The notes beneath the pieces were generated by a model. The model had not been told where the DNA came from and did not search any database. It worked only from the letters and a program-made list of their open reading frames with translations. The translations under genes and the position numbers were made by a program. 6,350 bases of DNA from Chloroflexota bacterium (GTDB taxonomy: Bacteria; Chloroflexota; Anaerolineae; Anaerolineales; DRMV01), in NCBI GenBank assembly GCA_013153335.1, contig JAADEP010000069.1, forward strand, positions 1-6,350. Direction: 5' to 3'. Below are positions 1-5,139 of the stretch, piece by piece (position 1 is the first letter of the stretch; each line of letters opens with the position of its first letter).

Positions 1-429
1 CCTCGGTGCGGATGGGTATATTACCCGCACCGCAAGGTGAGCGCGGGCCTGCTCATCGAAGACAACGGACGGATCTTGCTTGTACAGCGCAACCACGCCC
101 CTTGGGCGGGCCATTGGTATTTGCCCGCGGGCTATGTGGAAGTCGATGAGACCCCCGAAGAAGCGGCCGCGCGCGAGACGCGGGAAGAATGCGGGCTCGA
201 AGTGCGCGTGGGGCCGTTGTTGGCGGTCTATGCCTTTGACGACGACCCCCGCGGCAATGGACTGCTGATTGTATATCGAGGCGAGATCGTCGGTGGTACG
301 CTGCAGCCTTCCCACGAAGCGCGCGCCGTGCGGTTCTTCGCCGCGTCGGAGATCCCCGAAGCCCTGGCCGGTAGCGCGCACGAACGGGCGATTCGAACCT
401 GGCAGCGCGGCGGTTTCGAGGCAAAATAG
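1..429 (+). CDS. NUDIX hydrolase with N-terminal zinc ribbon (5' end outside window)
   Basis: NUDIX enzymes hydrolyse nucleoside diphosphates linked to another moiety, such as NADH, ADP-ribose or oxidised dNTPs; the substrate here cannot be told. The frame is open from base 1. Its first visible residues, PRCGWVYYPHRK, match the second half of the CPxCG zinc ribbon that precedes the NUDIX fold in many NudC/ADP-ribose-type proteins. A GTG at 37 could be read as a start, but it has no Shine-Dalgarno sequence and would cut off this ribbon, so the gene begins upstream of the window. The NUDIX box at 130-198 fits GX5EX7REUXEEXGU: G, then E six residues later, then RE-T-R-EE-C-GL. The only departure is Thr in place of the usual aliphatic residue. 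These Glu residues bind the catalytic Mg2+. 142 residues are visible, ending with TAG at 427-429. The FemAB-like gene starts 13 bases downstream. Confidence 0.93.
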   Translation, partial: PRCGWVYYPHRKVSAGLLIEDNGRILLVQRNHAPWAGHWYLPAGYVEVDETPEEAAARETREECGLEVRVGPLLAVYAFDDDPRGNGLLIVYRGEIVGGTLQPSHEARAVRFFAASEIPEALAGSAHERAIRTWQRGGFEAK

Positions 430-442
430 GTAGGAGGCCAGC

Positions 443-1522
443 ATGGAACCCTTTCGACAAAACCCGCGCGCGTGGAACGCGTTGGTCGCTCGGCTCCCGC
501 ACGCCCATTTTTTGCAAACGTGGCAGTGGGGTCAGGTCAAAGCCGCGTATGGCTGGCAGCCGCACCCGGTTTTGTGGAAGGCGCGCGGGGAACCCGCGGC
601 CGCCGCGCTGGTGTTGCGCCGCCGCGGGCCTTGGGGACTCACCGCGCTCTACGCGCCGCGGGGGCCGGTCTTGCCCTGGAGCTGGCCCGCGCTGCGCGGC
701 CAGGTGCTGGCCGATCTCGAAGCTTGGGGACGTCGTGCGGGCGCGCTGTTCGTCAAGATCGATCCCGACTTACCCGTGGGTTATGGCCTTCCCGACGACG
801 AAGACGCACAACCCAACCCTACGGGCATCGCGGTCCAGGGGCTGCTTCAACAGCGCGGTTGGCAGCCGTCCGAGCAACAAGTCCAGTTTCCCAACACCAT
901 GGTGCTGGACTTGACCCTGGATGAAGATCAGCTTCTCGCGCGCATGAAACAGAAAACGCGCTACAACATCCGGCTCGCCGCGCGCAAAGGCGTTCGGGTT
1001 CGTCTGGCGCAAGGGGATGCCGATTGGGACCTCATGTATCGCATGTACGCGCAGACAGCTGCGCGCGACGGCTTTGTCATTCGGCCCCGGGACTATTACC
1101 TGCGCATTTGGCACCTTTTCACCCAGGCCAACATGGGCCAGGGCTTTATTGCTGAAGTGGAAGGAGAAGCCGTAGCGGCCGCGTTCGTACCCCACTTTGC
1201 CAAGACCGGTTGGTTTTTCCATGGGATGTCGACCCGAGCCCATCGGGAAAAGATGCCCAACTACGCGCTGCAATGGGCCATCATTCGCTGGCTCAAAGCC
1301 CAGGGCTGCACCCGTTACGACCTGTGGGGCGTTCCAACCCAATTCCACGAAGCCGACCCCCTATGGGGGGTATGGGGCTTCAAGCGCGGCTTTCGCGGAC
1401 AAATCGTGCGCACGTTAGGGGCCTGGGATTACCTCCCCCGCCCCTGGGCCTATCATCTCTTTCAGCGGGTTTGGCCTCGAGCCCTGGCGTGGATGCGCCG
1501 GCGCGCGCAACGCTCGCGGTAG
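443..1522 (+). CDS. FemAB/FemX-like peptidyltransferase (GNAT-fold), 359 aa
   Basis: Members of this family transfer an amino acid from aminoacyl-tRNA onto the peptide stem of lipid II or peptidoglycan, building interpeptide bridges in the cytoplasm at the membrane. The ATG at 443 has AGGAGG at 432-437 with a 5-base spacer. The protein shows two GNAT-like halves. The N-terminal half opens with FLQTWQWGQVKAAYGW (residues about 23-38), a typical FemAB opening. The central segment has DLTLDEDQLLARMKQKTRYNIRLA (156-179), containing the conserved K-TRYNIR element at 171-177. The C-terminal half carries YDLWGV (292-297) and WGFKRGF (311-317), the family's closing signature. No clear FemA-style coiled-coil arm is seen, which suits the shorter FemX-like form. 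The preceding NUDIX gene is close enough to share a transcript. Environmental homologues are often just called GNAT-family proteins, so the acceptor and amino acid are unknown. Confidence 0.9.
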   Translation: MEPFRQNPRAWNALVARLPHAHFLQTWQWGQVKAAYGWQPHPVLWKARGEPAAAALVLRRRGPWGLTALYAPRGPVLPWSWPALRGQVLADLEAWGRRAGALFVKIDPDLPVGYGLPDDEDAQPNPTGIAVQGLLQQRGWQPSEQQVQFPNTMVLDLTLDEDQLLARMKQKTRYNIRLAARKGVRVRLAQGDADWDLMYRMYAQTAARDGFVIRPRDYYLRIWHLFTQANMGQGFIAEVEGEAVAAAFVPHFAKTGWFFHGMSTRAHREKMPNYALQWAIIRWLKAQGCTRYDLWGVPTQFHEADPLWGVWGFKRGFRGQIVRTLGAWDYLPRPWAYHLFQRVWPRALAWMRRRAQRSR

Positions 1523-1608
1523 ACCGTTCCCCCATATCCGGCTGATACAACGCAAGTGAGCAATATCACCCTCCGCGTGTCCAAAGGGCAAGCGATGCCA
1601 TTGGTCAC

Positions 1609-1636
1609 TGGTTTGCGCGCCGTTTTTGAATATACT
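1609..1636 (+). promoter_or_regulatory. Weak sigma70-like promoter candidate for the ArsR-type gene
   Basis: TATACT at 1631-1636 differs from the TATAAT -10 consensus at one base and sits in a locally AT-rich stretch. The best upstream partner at acceptable spacing is TGGTTT at 1609-1614 (16-base spacer), a poor match to TTGACA. A regulated promoter that is weak on its own would fit an autoregulated repressor, but the -35 assignment is uncertain. Confidence 0.35.
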
Positions 1637-1647
1637 TATCTGTGAAA

Positions 1648-1667
1648 CAAGCGCAAAAACGCGCTTG
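1648..1667. repeat. Perfect 7-bp inverted repeat, possible ArsR-type operator
   Basis: CAAGCGC at 1648-1654 and GCGCTTG at 1661-1667 are exact reverse complements separated by AAAAAC. The repeat lies just downstream of the TATACT box and 36 bases before the regulator's ATG. ArsR-family dimers bind inverted repeats near their own promoter, so this is a reasonable operator candidate. It could also fold as a small hairpin in the 5' leader. Confidence 0.4.
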
Positions 1668-1703
1668 GCGTTCCACTTTCATCTCGAACCAGGGAGAGGG
1701 ACG

Positions 1704-2042
1704 ATGGGGACGATACCACTACCCGACGAAAGCGCTCATCTTTACGCGTATTTGTGCGCGGGTTTGGCTGACCCAACCCGCATCCAGATCTTACACCTGC
1801 TCGAAGACGAGCCCAAGAACGTAAACACCCTGGCGCGCATCCTGGGGCTGTCCCAACCCGCGGTATCTCGCCACCTCAAAATTTTGCGGGAACGGGGTTT
1901 GGTGCGCGCCAAGCGCCACAAGCAAGCCGTGTTTTACGAGCTCAACGACCCGCGCATCATCGACGCGCTGGACCTCCTGCGCTCGATCATCCGCGACCAC
2001 TTGCAAACACAAGCCCAGGTTTTGGATACGGACGTTCCTTGA
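1704..2042 (+). CDS. ArsR-family winged-helix transcriptional regulator, 112 aa
   Basis: This is a small dimeric DNA-binding repressor of the ArsR/SmtB class. LADPTRIQILHLLED (residues 21-35) is the conserved entry helix. The helix-turn-helix runs from about 40 to 62, with the recognition helix SQPAVSRHLKILR at 50-62. The beta-wing follows at about 67-80 (VRAKRHKQAVFYEL). The ATG at 1704 is preferred because GGAG at 1693-1696 lies 7 bases upstream and the protein then has the family's usual length. The frame extends to a TTG at 1626, but that would add 26 residues unlike the family. The alpha-3 CxC metal site of ArsR/CadC is absent: the equivalent segment reads NVNTLARIL. The only Cys is residue 18. 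It therefore probably senses something other than arsenic, or senses no metal. No obvious target operon lies beside it; the next gene converges on it. Confidence 0.92.
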   Translation: MGTIPLPDESAHLYAYLCAGLADPTRIQILHLLEDEPKNVNTLARILGLSQPAVSRHLKILRERGLVRAKRHKQAVFYELNDPRIIDALDLLRSIIRDHLQTQAQVLDTDVP

Positions 2043-2054
2043 GAGAAAACCGAA

Positions 2055-3128
2055 TTACGGGGCCGGGGTAGGCTCGACGTACGGGGCCACATACCCTGCG
2101 AGCACCTCGCGGAGCACGGTCTCGAAGCGTCGCACCCGGCCCGGTGAAAAGGCATTGGGCTGGAGCACGCGCACCTGCCACGGCGCCCGGACGATGGGTT
2201 CGACCTCGCCTTCGAGCCACGCGTGTCCCCAGGCGTCATCCAGCAGGGCCCAGACATCCGCGTAAAACGCGACGTCAGCGCCTTCGACCGGTTCGCCCGC
2301 CCAAAGCACGGTGACGTTTTTCTCTTTGAGCACCGGGATGGCCCATGCGGCTTCAGGCGGGCCGTACACAAACACCGCTTCAAAGGGGCCTAAGGCCAAC
2401 AGACGCCGCGCGTTCTCCTCCCAAGTCGTCTGGTCTGTCACCCCCGGCGGCACCTCAACCGCTAACGGATAGGCCAAAACCGGTGGATACGCGGGGTTGC
2501 ACAAACCGCAGTAATAGCGCGCGCCTTGGGCAAACAGATCCGCGATAAACTCCGCGGCATAACCGGGCGGCGAGGTGTACAAAAAGCCGGCCCGAAAGTG
2601 CGTGGTCGCGAGCGCGGTGGCATAGCCGGCCAAGAAGACCTGCTTTTCCACATCCAAGCCCTGGGTGACCACCACGGTCAAATTCTGCGGCAGGGCATCG
2701 GGCTCGGAAGGCGCGTGCTCGGCCCAGGCCAAAACCCGGGCTTGGGGGTATGCGCGCGCCCAGGCAGCTGCCTCATCCACCGACACAGGAGGCAACGCGA
2801 GAATTGCACCGAAGGGGGCGAGGGGGGGCAGACTCTCGCCATCGGGCACCGTGAGCCAACGCCAACCGCGCGCATCGGCCCACGCGCGCGTGCGGTCGGC
2901 CCACGTGGCCGCGGTCGGGGGCGTGTCCGGCCCTTCAACAATCGCCAGCGCGGGCGGCAGCGCGGTCGGTGTAGGCGTAGCGCGCACCGGGGTCGCGGTC
3001 GCAGTATAGATCGCGGGCGGCGGCGGGGAGGTCGCGGGCGCGAGCCCCCCGCACGCGGCCAGCCCGAGCCCGAACCATCCCCAAAGAAGCCACGCCCACA
3101 CCCAACGCAAGGGCCCTTGGCCGAGCAT
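2055..3128 (-). CDS. Lipoprotein, possibly BMP/PBP1-like solute-binding protein, 357 aa
   Basis: The N-terminus is a lipoprotein signal: a Trp/Leu-rich hydrophobic stretch, then the lipobox LAAC with the lipidated Cys at residue 26. A Thr/Pro/Ala-rich linker (about 30-58) follows, as is typical of Chloroflexota surface lipoproteins, so the protein should be anchored outside the cell membrane. The rest resembles the alternating alpha/beta lobes of BMP-type (PF02608) periplasmic-binding proteins. DVEKQVFLAGYATALATTHFRAGFLY recalls the BMP stretch where the chain crosses into the second lobe. The similarity is weak and no permease or ATPase gene is adjacent, so a sensory or orphan binding role is possible. 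A CGLC pair lies at residues 207-210. The ATG at 3128 is favoured over the overlapping GTG at 3131, because AAGGAG is 5 bases from the ATG but only 2 from the GTG. It is the last gene of the minus-strand cluster and its stop is 12 bases from the ArsR-type gene's stop. Confidence 0.75.
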   Translation of the reverse strand: MLGQGPLRWVWAWLLWGWFGLGLAACGGLAPATSPPPPAIYTATATPVRATPTPTALPPALAIVEGPDTPPTAATWADRTRAWADARGWRWLTVPDGESLPPLAPFGAILALPPVSVDEAAAWARAYPQARVLAWAEHAPSEPDALPQNLTVVVTQGLDVEKQVFLAGYATALATTHFRAGFLYTSPPGYAAEFIADLFAQGARYYCGLCNPAYPPVLAYPLAVEVPPGVTDQTTWEENARRLLALGPFEAVFVYGPPEAAWAIPVLKEKNVTVLWAGEPVEGADVAFYADVWALLDDAWGHAWLEGEVEPIVRAPWQVRVLQPNAFSPGRVRRFETVLREVLAGYVAPYVEPTPAP

Positions 3129-3133
3129 CACAA

Positions 3134-3139
3134 CTCCTT
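3134..3139 (-). promoter_or_regulatory. Ribosome binding site that decides the lipoprotein start
   Basis: AAGGAG reads on the minus strand at 3139-3134. The following bases are TTGTGATG, giving a GTG after 2 bases and an ATG after 5. Normal spacing favours the ATG at 3128. Confidence 0.7.
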
Positions 3140-3144
3140 AGGCT

Positions 3145-3369
3145 TTACGGATACACTTCGGCCAAAACCGGCTCATAAAAGCAGCGGCATCCCTCGGGAT
3201 GCGAACAATCCTCCACCGGCAGCGCGGGCACGTCGTCCAAGTCATACGTTCCGGCAAGCGCGAGGCACGCGGGACATGCGTCCGCGGCCACAATGACTCG
3301 AACCGCGATGACCGCGGGGTCCTCCCGCATGCGGGCCAGCGCGTCTTGCGGATGCAACGTGGTGCTCAT
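3145..3369 (-). CDS. Small Cys-rich probable zinc-binding protein, 74 aa, unknown function
   Basis: I do not recognise a named family. The N-terminal 30 residues form a short alpha/beta segment (ALARMREDPAVIAVRVIVAAD). A compact metal-binding pattern follows: CPAC at 32-35, then GTYDLDDVPALP, then C55-S-H57-P-E-G-C61-R-C63-FYEPV. Four or five Cys plus a His suggest one Zn2+ site. The arrangement CxxC-x-L-x-G-x-Y...P-x-LP...H-x(2-3)-CRC recalls the zinc-binding tail of phage Mu F-like/SPP1 gp7-like minor head proteins. No other phage gene is present, so this may be a shared metal fold only. The ATG at 3369 overlaps the methyltransferase stop by 4 bases (ATGA) and has AGGAGG at 3380-3375 with a 5-base spacer, arguing for translational coupling. 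The lipoprotein gene follows after 16 bases. Confidence 0.8.
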   Translation of the reverse strand: MSTTLHPQDALARMREDPAVIAVRVIVAADACPACLALAGTYDLDDVPALPVEDCSHPEGCRCFYEPVLAEVYP

Positions 3370-4337
3370 GAGGGCCTCCTCAGGCGACGAAGATTCGGCG
3401 AGGCGGATGCAAGCTTCGCTCCATTGGGACTGGGCTTACGCGCGCGGGCGTACCATTCCTGCAATCGAGCTTGAACTCGTGCCTGGGCCTGTTGGGCGTA
3501 GGCTTCGACGATCTCATAACCCACGAACCGACGCCCTGACCGCAGCGCAGCCAACGCGGTTTGCCCACTGCCCATAAAGGGGTCGAGCACGACCTCGCCC
3601 ACGAAAGTATACAACTGGATGCAGCGGTAAGGCAATTCTTCGGGGAAGGGCGCGGGATGACCAATGCGCCGCGCGGATGCGGAGGGGAAACGCCACACGC
3701 TCTTGGTGAACGCAAGGAATTCCTCACGCGTCAGGGTGGTGATGCGGTGGGATGGGGCGCGGCGGCGAGCTGGGCCTTTGCTAAACACCAAAATGTATTC
3801 GTGCACGTCGCGGAGCGTCGGGTTGACCGGCGAGCGCCACGTCCCCCAGGCTGTCGATACGCCCGCGCTTGCGTCCTTATCCCATACGATCTCGCCCCGC
3901 ATCCAAAAACCGAGCTCGAGCATATCCTCGATGAGAAACGCGTGCAAGGGAAGGTAAGGCTTGCGCCCCAAATTCGCGATATTGATGCACGCGCGGCCTC
4001 CCGGGACCAACACCCGATACACTTCCGCCCAAACGCGGCGTAAAAAAGCCCGATATTCGGCCAACGTAAGGTTGGCGTCGTATTCTTTGCCCACGTTGTA
4101 AGGCGGGGACGTGACCATCAGGTGCACGCTCGCGTCGGGCAACGCGCGCATGTCCTCCGATGAGGCGCACAAAATGCGGTTGGTCACTTGGGGGGGAAGG
4201 GGGGTCTCGTGATATGCGCGGTCCCGCGGGGGAACAGGGACATCATGGTATAGGCGAGAACGATAAAAGGGCCGCGCGTCGTGGGTAACCCGGCCCGAAG
4301 AGCCGAAGCGACTGGTGCGGGTGCGCCGTCGAGGCAT
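3366..4337 (-). CDS. Site-specific DNA methyltransferase, beta class (N4-cytosine or N6-adenine), 323 aa
   Basis: The enzyme transfers a methyl group from S-adenosylmethionine to an exocyclic amino group in DNA. The catalytic motif IV TSPPYN is at residues 76-81. The AdoMet-binding motif I region DPFMGSGQT is at 252-260, preceded by HPAPFPEEL (227-235), which fits the motif X region. Motif IV before the target-recognition region and motif I after it is the beta-class order. SPPY is the form common in N4-cytosine enzymes but also occurs in some N6-adenine enzymes, so the base is undecided. The target-recognition region (about 135-225) contains VWDKD, GTWRSP and HEYILVFSK, usual in this family. 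The first 50 or so residues are a basic, aromatic, Pro-rich extension of unknown role. The start is 4 bases after the preceding stop, with a GAGG just upstream. No endonuclease gene is visible nearby. Confidence 0.95.
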   Translation of the reverse strand: MPRRRTRTSRFGSSGRVTHDARPFYRSRLYHDVPVPPRDRAYHETPLPPQVTNRILCASSEDMRALPDASVHLMVTSPPYNVGKEYDANLTLAEYRAFLRRVWAEVYRVLVPGGRACINIANLGRKPYLPLHAFLIEDMLELGFWMRGEIVWDKDASAGVSTAWGTWRSPVNPTLRDVHEYILVFSKGPARRRAPSHRITTLTREEFLAFTKSVWRFPSASARRIGHPAPFPEELPYRCIQLYTFVGEVVLDPFMGSGQTALAALRSGRRFVGYEIVEAYAQQAQARVQARLQEWYARARKPSPNGAKLASASPNLRRLRRPS

Positions 4338-4341
4338 AACC

Positions 4342-4539
4342 TCAACCCAGGTTCGTGAGTTGGCGCATGGCCTTGAGCACGACCCACGCGATGCGCAAGC
4401 CCTGCCGCGCGTTGAGCGGGCGCCCGGCTTGGTTTTGCAGCCATAGCTCGCGTGCGATCCATGCGCCCACGAGCGCGCCCAAAACCGCGCCCAGCATCAG
4501 CACGCCCAAGGGTGCGCGGTCGGTCCGGTCCGAACTCAT
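4342..4539 (-). CDS. Small single-pass membrane protein with glycine-zipper helix, 65 aa
   Basis: A short polar N-terminus (MSSDRTDRAP) is followed by one hydrophobic segment at about 11-29, whose GxxxGxxxG-like spacing (G17, G21, G25) suggests helix packing in the membrane. A basic cytoplasmic tail follows, ending QLTNLG. The helix loosely recalls YtxH-type small membrane proteins, but I cannot assign a family. The ATG at 4539 has AGGAGG at 4551-4546, 6 bases away, and overlaps the upstream gene's stop by 4 bases (ATGA). A longer reading of this frame back to 4929 runs antiparallel in codon phase through the neighbouring membrane gene and looks like Arg/Gly-rich noise, so it was rejected. 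The methyltransferase starts 4 bases after the stop. Confidence 0.75.
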   Translation of the reverse strand: MSSDRTDRAPLGVLMLGAVLGALVGAWIARELWLQNQAGRPLNARQGLRIAWVVLKAMRQLTNLG

Positions 4540-4982
4540 CCCCTGCCTCCTCGCAAGCGCGGGCGGGGCGCAAGCTGACGCAGAACCCGAAGCCCAGCCC
4601 GCACGCGGGCCGCGAATGCGCGCGGCGCGATGATAAGCTTCGCAATTCGGTAGGCCAACTGCCGAACCATGCTCGGTGCGGCCTCTGCCTGCTGTTGCCA
4701 GCGCCACAAGGTATGGGCGAGCCGCGGCCACGCGCGCCAAACGCGCCAATTGATGTATACAAGCCCGGCCAAAACCCCGACGGTCACCACCATCAGCCCT
4801 AAGGCCGCATACGCGACCACTACCGCGGCCCCGCGCGCGAGCACGGGGGTTGGGCTTTCGACAACCCCGACCATGGCCACGACCACCAATAGCGTGGCCA
4901 CCAACAAGGGCGCGAAGATCGTCCACCACGCCCGTCGGGGGTTCGGTAACCGTCGTTCCATCGTCGCCTGCGCGTTCGGCAT
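4536..4982 (-). CDS. Two-helix membrane protein, 148 aa, unknown function
   Basis: This is the first gene of the minus-strand cluster. A basic N-terminus precedes two hydrophobic helices at about 19-41 (Leu/Val-rich) and 52-77, joined by the short loop ESPTPVLARG. The C-terminal 70 residues are amphipathic and basic (WRVWRAWPRLAHTLWRWQQQ..., ending RPRLRGGRG), so both ends are probably cytoplasmic. I recognise no family. The start is uncertain. ATG at 4982 has no Shine-Dalgarno sequence and lies 8 bases after a large stem-loop. ATG at 4961 (residue 8) has only a weak AGGCG upstream. Either start keeps both helices. The stop overlaps the next start as ATGA. This gene and the 65-aa gene may form a small membrane complex, which is inference from adjacency. 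Confidence 0.75.
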   Translation of the reverse strand: MPNAQATMERRLPNPRRAWWTIFAPLLVATLLVVVAMVGVVESPTPVLARGAAVVVAYAALGLMVVTVGVLAGLVYINWRVWRAWPRLAHTLWRWQQQAEAAPSMVRQLAYRIAKLIIAPRAFAARVRAGLRVLRQLAPRPRLRGGRG

Positions 4983-4990
4983 AGGATTGT

Positions 4991-5030
4991 CACGGCCCCC
5001 GTCGCCTCATCCGGCGAATCAGGGGCCGTG
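4991..5030. repeat. Large stem-loop upstream of the minus-strand cluster
   Basis: CACGGCCCC at 4991-4999 and GGGGCCGTG at 5022-5030 are perfect 9-bp complements. Inside them TCGCC (5002-5006) pairs with GGCGA (5013-5017) around a 6-base loop, so the whole forms one long, GC-rich, two-tier hairpin. In minus-strand RNA it would sit in the leader, ending 8 bases before the ATG at 4982. There is no following T-run on either strand, so it is not a standard terminator. Confidence 0.75.
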
Positions 5031-5049
5031 CTCCCCGCTCCTGCCGGTA

Positions 5050-5082
5050 TTGTACCACGGGAACCCCAGGCTGGGGTATAAT
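5050..5082 (+). promoter_or_regulatory. Promoter for the aminotransferase gene
   Basis: A perfect TATAAT stands at 5077-5082, 57 bases before the ATG at 5140. No good -35 is found at 16-18 bases. The nearest partial match is TTGTAC at 5050-5055, with an overlong 21-base spacer. The poor -35 together with the palindrome in the spacer suggests a regulated promoter; a long-spacer promoter of this kind is reminiscent of MerR-type targets, which is inference only. Confidence 0.6.
5063..5077. repeat. 15-bp perfect palindrome next to the aminotransferase -10 box
   Basis: ACCCCAG at 5063-5069 and CTGGGGT at 5071-5077 are exact reverse complements around a single G. The palindrome ends on the first base of TATAAT at 5077-5082, inside the spacer of the plus-strand promoter. 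This is a classical position for a repressor or spacer-acting activator site. Which protein binds is unknown. Confidence 0.6.
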
Positions 5083-5107
5083 CTTTTCAACCTCGTCTTC
5101 CTGTCAC
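5078..5107 (-). promoter_or_regulatory. Possible overlapping promoter for the minus-strand cluster
   Basis: On the minus strand GTGACA (5107-5102) matches TTGACA at five of six bases. It is followed after 18 bases by GATTAT (5083-5078), matching TATAAT at four of six. This -10 overlaps the plus-strand TATAAT, so the two promoters would compete. A TACAAT at 5054-5049 is an alternative -10 without a good -35. Confidence 0.35.
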
Positions 5108-5139
5108 CAACCAATGGCACCCTCGCGAAGGAGGCGGAT

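Larger units (their letters stand above)
1523..1703. other. Intergenic region between FemAB-like gene and ArsR-type gene
   Basis: These 181 bases contain no supported gene. The right half is AT-richer than its surroundings and holds a possible promoter -10 box and a perfect inverted repeat, both listed separately. I found no convincing terminator for the FemAB-like gene: the T5 run at 1623-1627 has no strong GC stem immediately before it. Confidence 0.7.

Noticed and set aside
53..565. 170-codon minus-strand frame opposite the NUDIX and FemAB-like genes
   Set aside because: It is an Arg-rich translation spanning two real plus-strand genes, typical of GC-rich antisense frames.
770..1348. 192-codon minus-strand frame inside the FemAB-like gene
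   Set aside because: It is antisense to a gene with clear family motifs and has no recognisable content of its own.
1626..1703. TTG start adding 26 residues to the ArsR-type protein
   Set aside because: The extension crosses the promoter candidate and the inverted repeat, is not family-like, and the ATG at 1704 has a ribosome site.
2056..2088. Direct repeat TACGGGGCC at 2056-2064 and 2080-2088
   Set aside because: It lies inside the lipoprotein's C-terminal codons for Pro/Ala/Val-rich sequence and is best explained by composition.
2526..3296. Long plus-strand open frame (256 codons) opposite the lipoprotein and the Cys-rich gene
   Set aside because: The translation is Arg/Gly/Pro-rich with no domain, has no ribosome site, and covers two well-supported minus-strand genes. 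It is a high-GC shadow.
3561..4043. 160-codon plus-strand frame opposite the methyltransferase
   Set aside because: The methyltransferase motifs on the minus strand explain this stretch, and the plus frame has no domain or ribosome site.
4342..4929. 195-residue reading of the 65-aa membrane protein frame
   Set aside because: The first 130 residues overlap the two-helix gene in another frame and look like Gly/Arg noise. The internal ATG at 4539 has an ideal AGGAGG and an ATGA overlap.
4991..5030. Stem-loop as an intrinsic terminator
   Set aside because: No T-run follows on either strand, and it lies between divergent gene starts, where there is no transcript to end.
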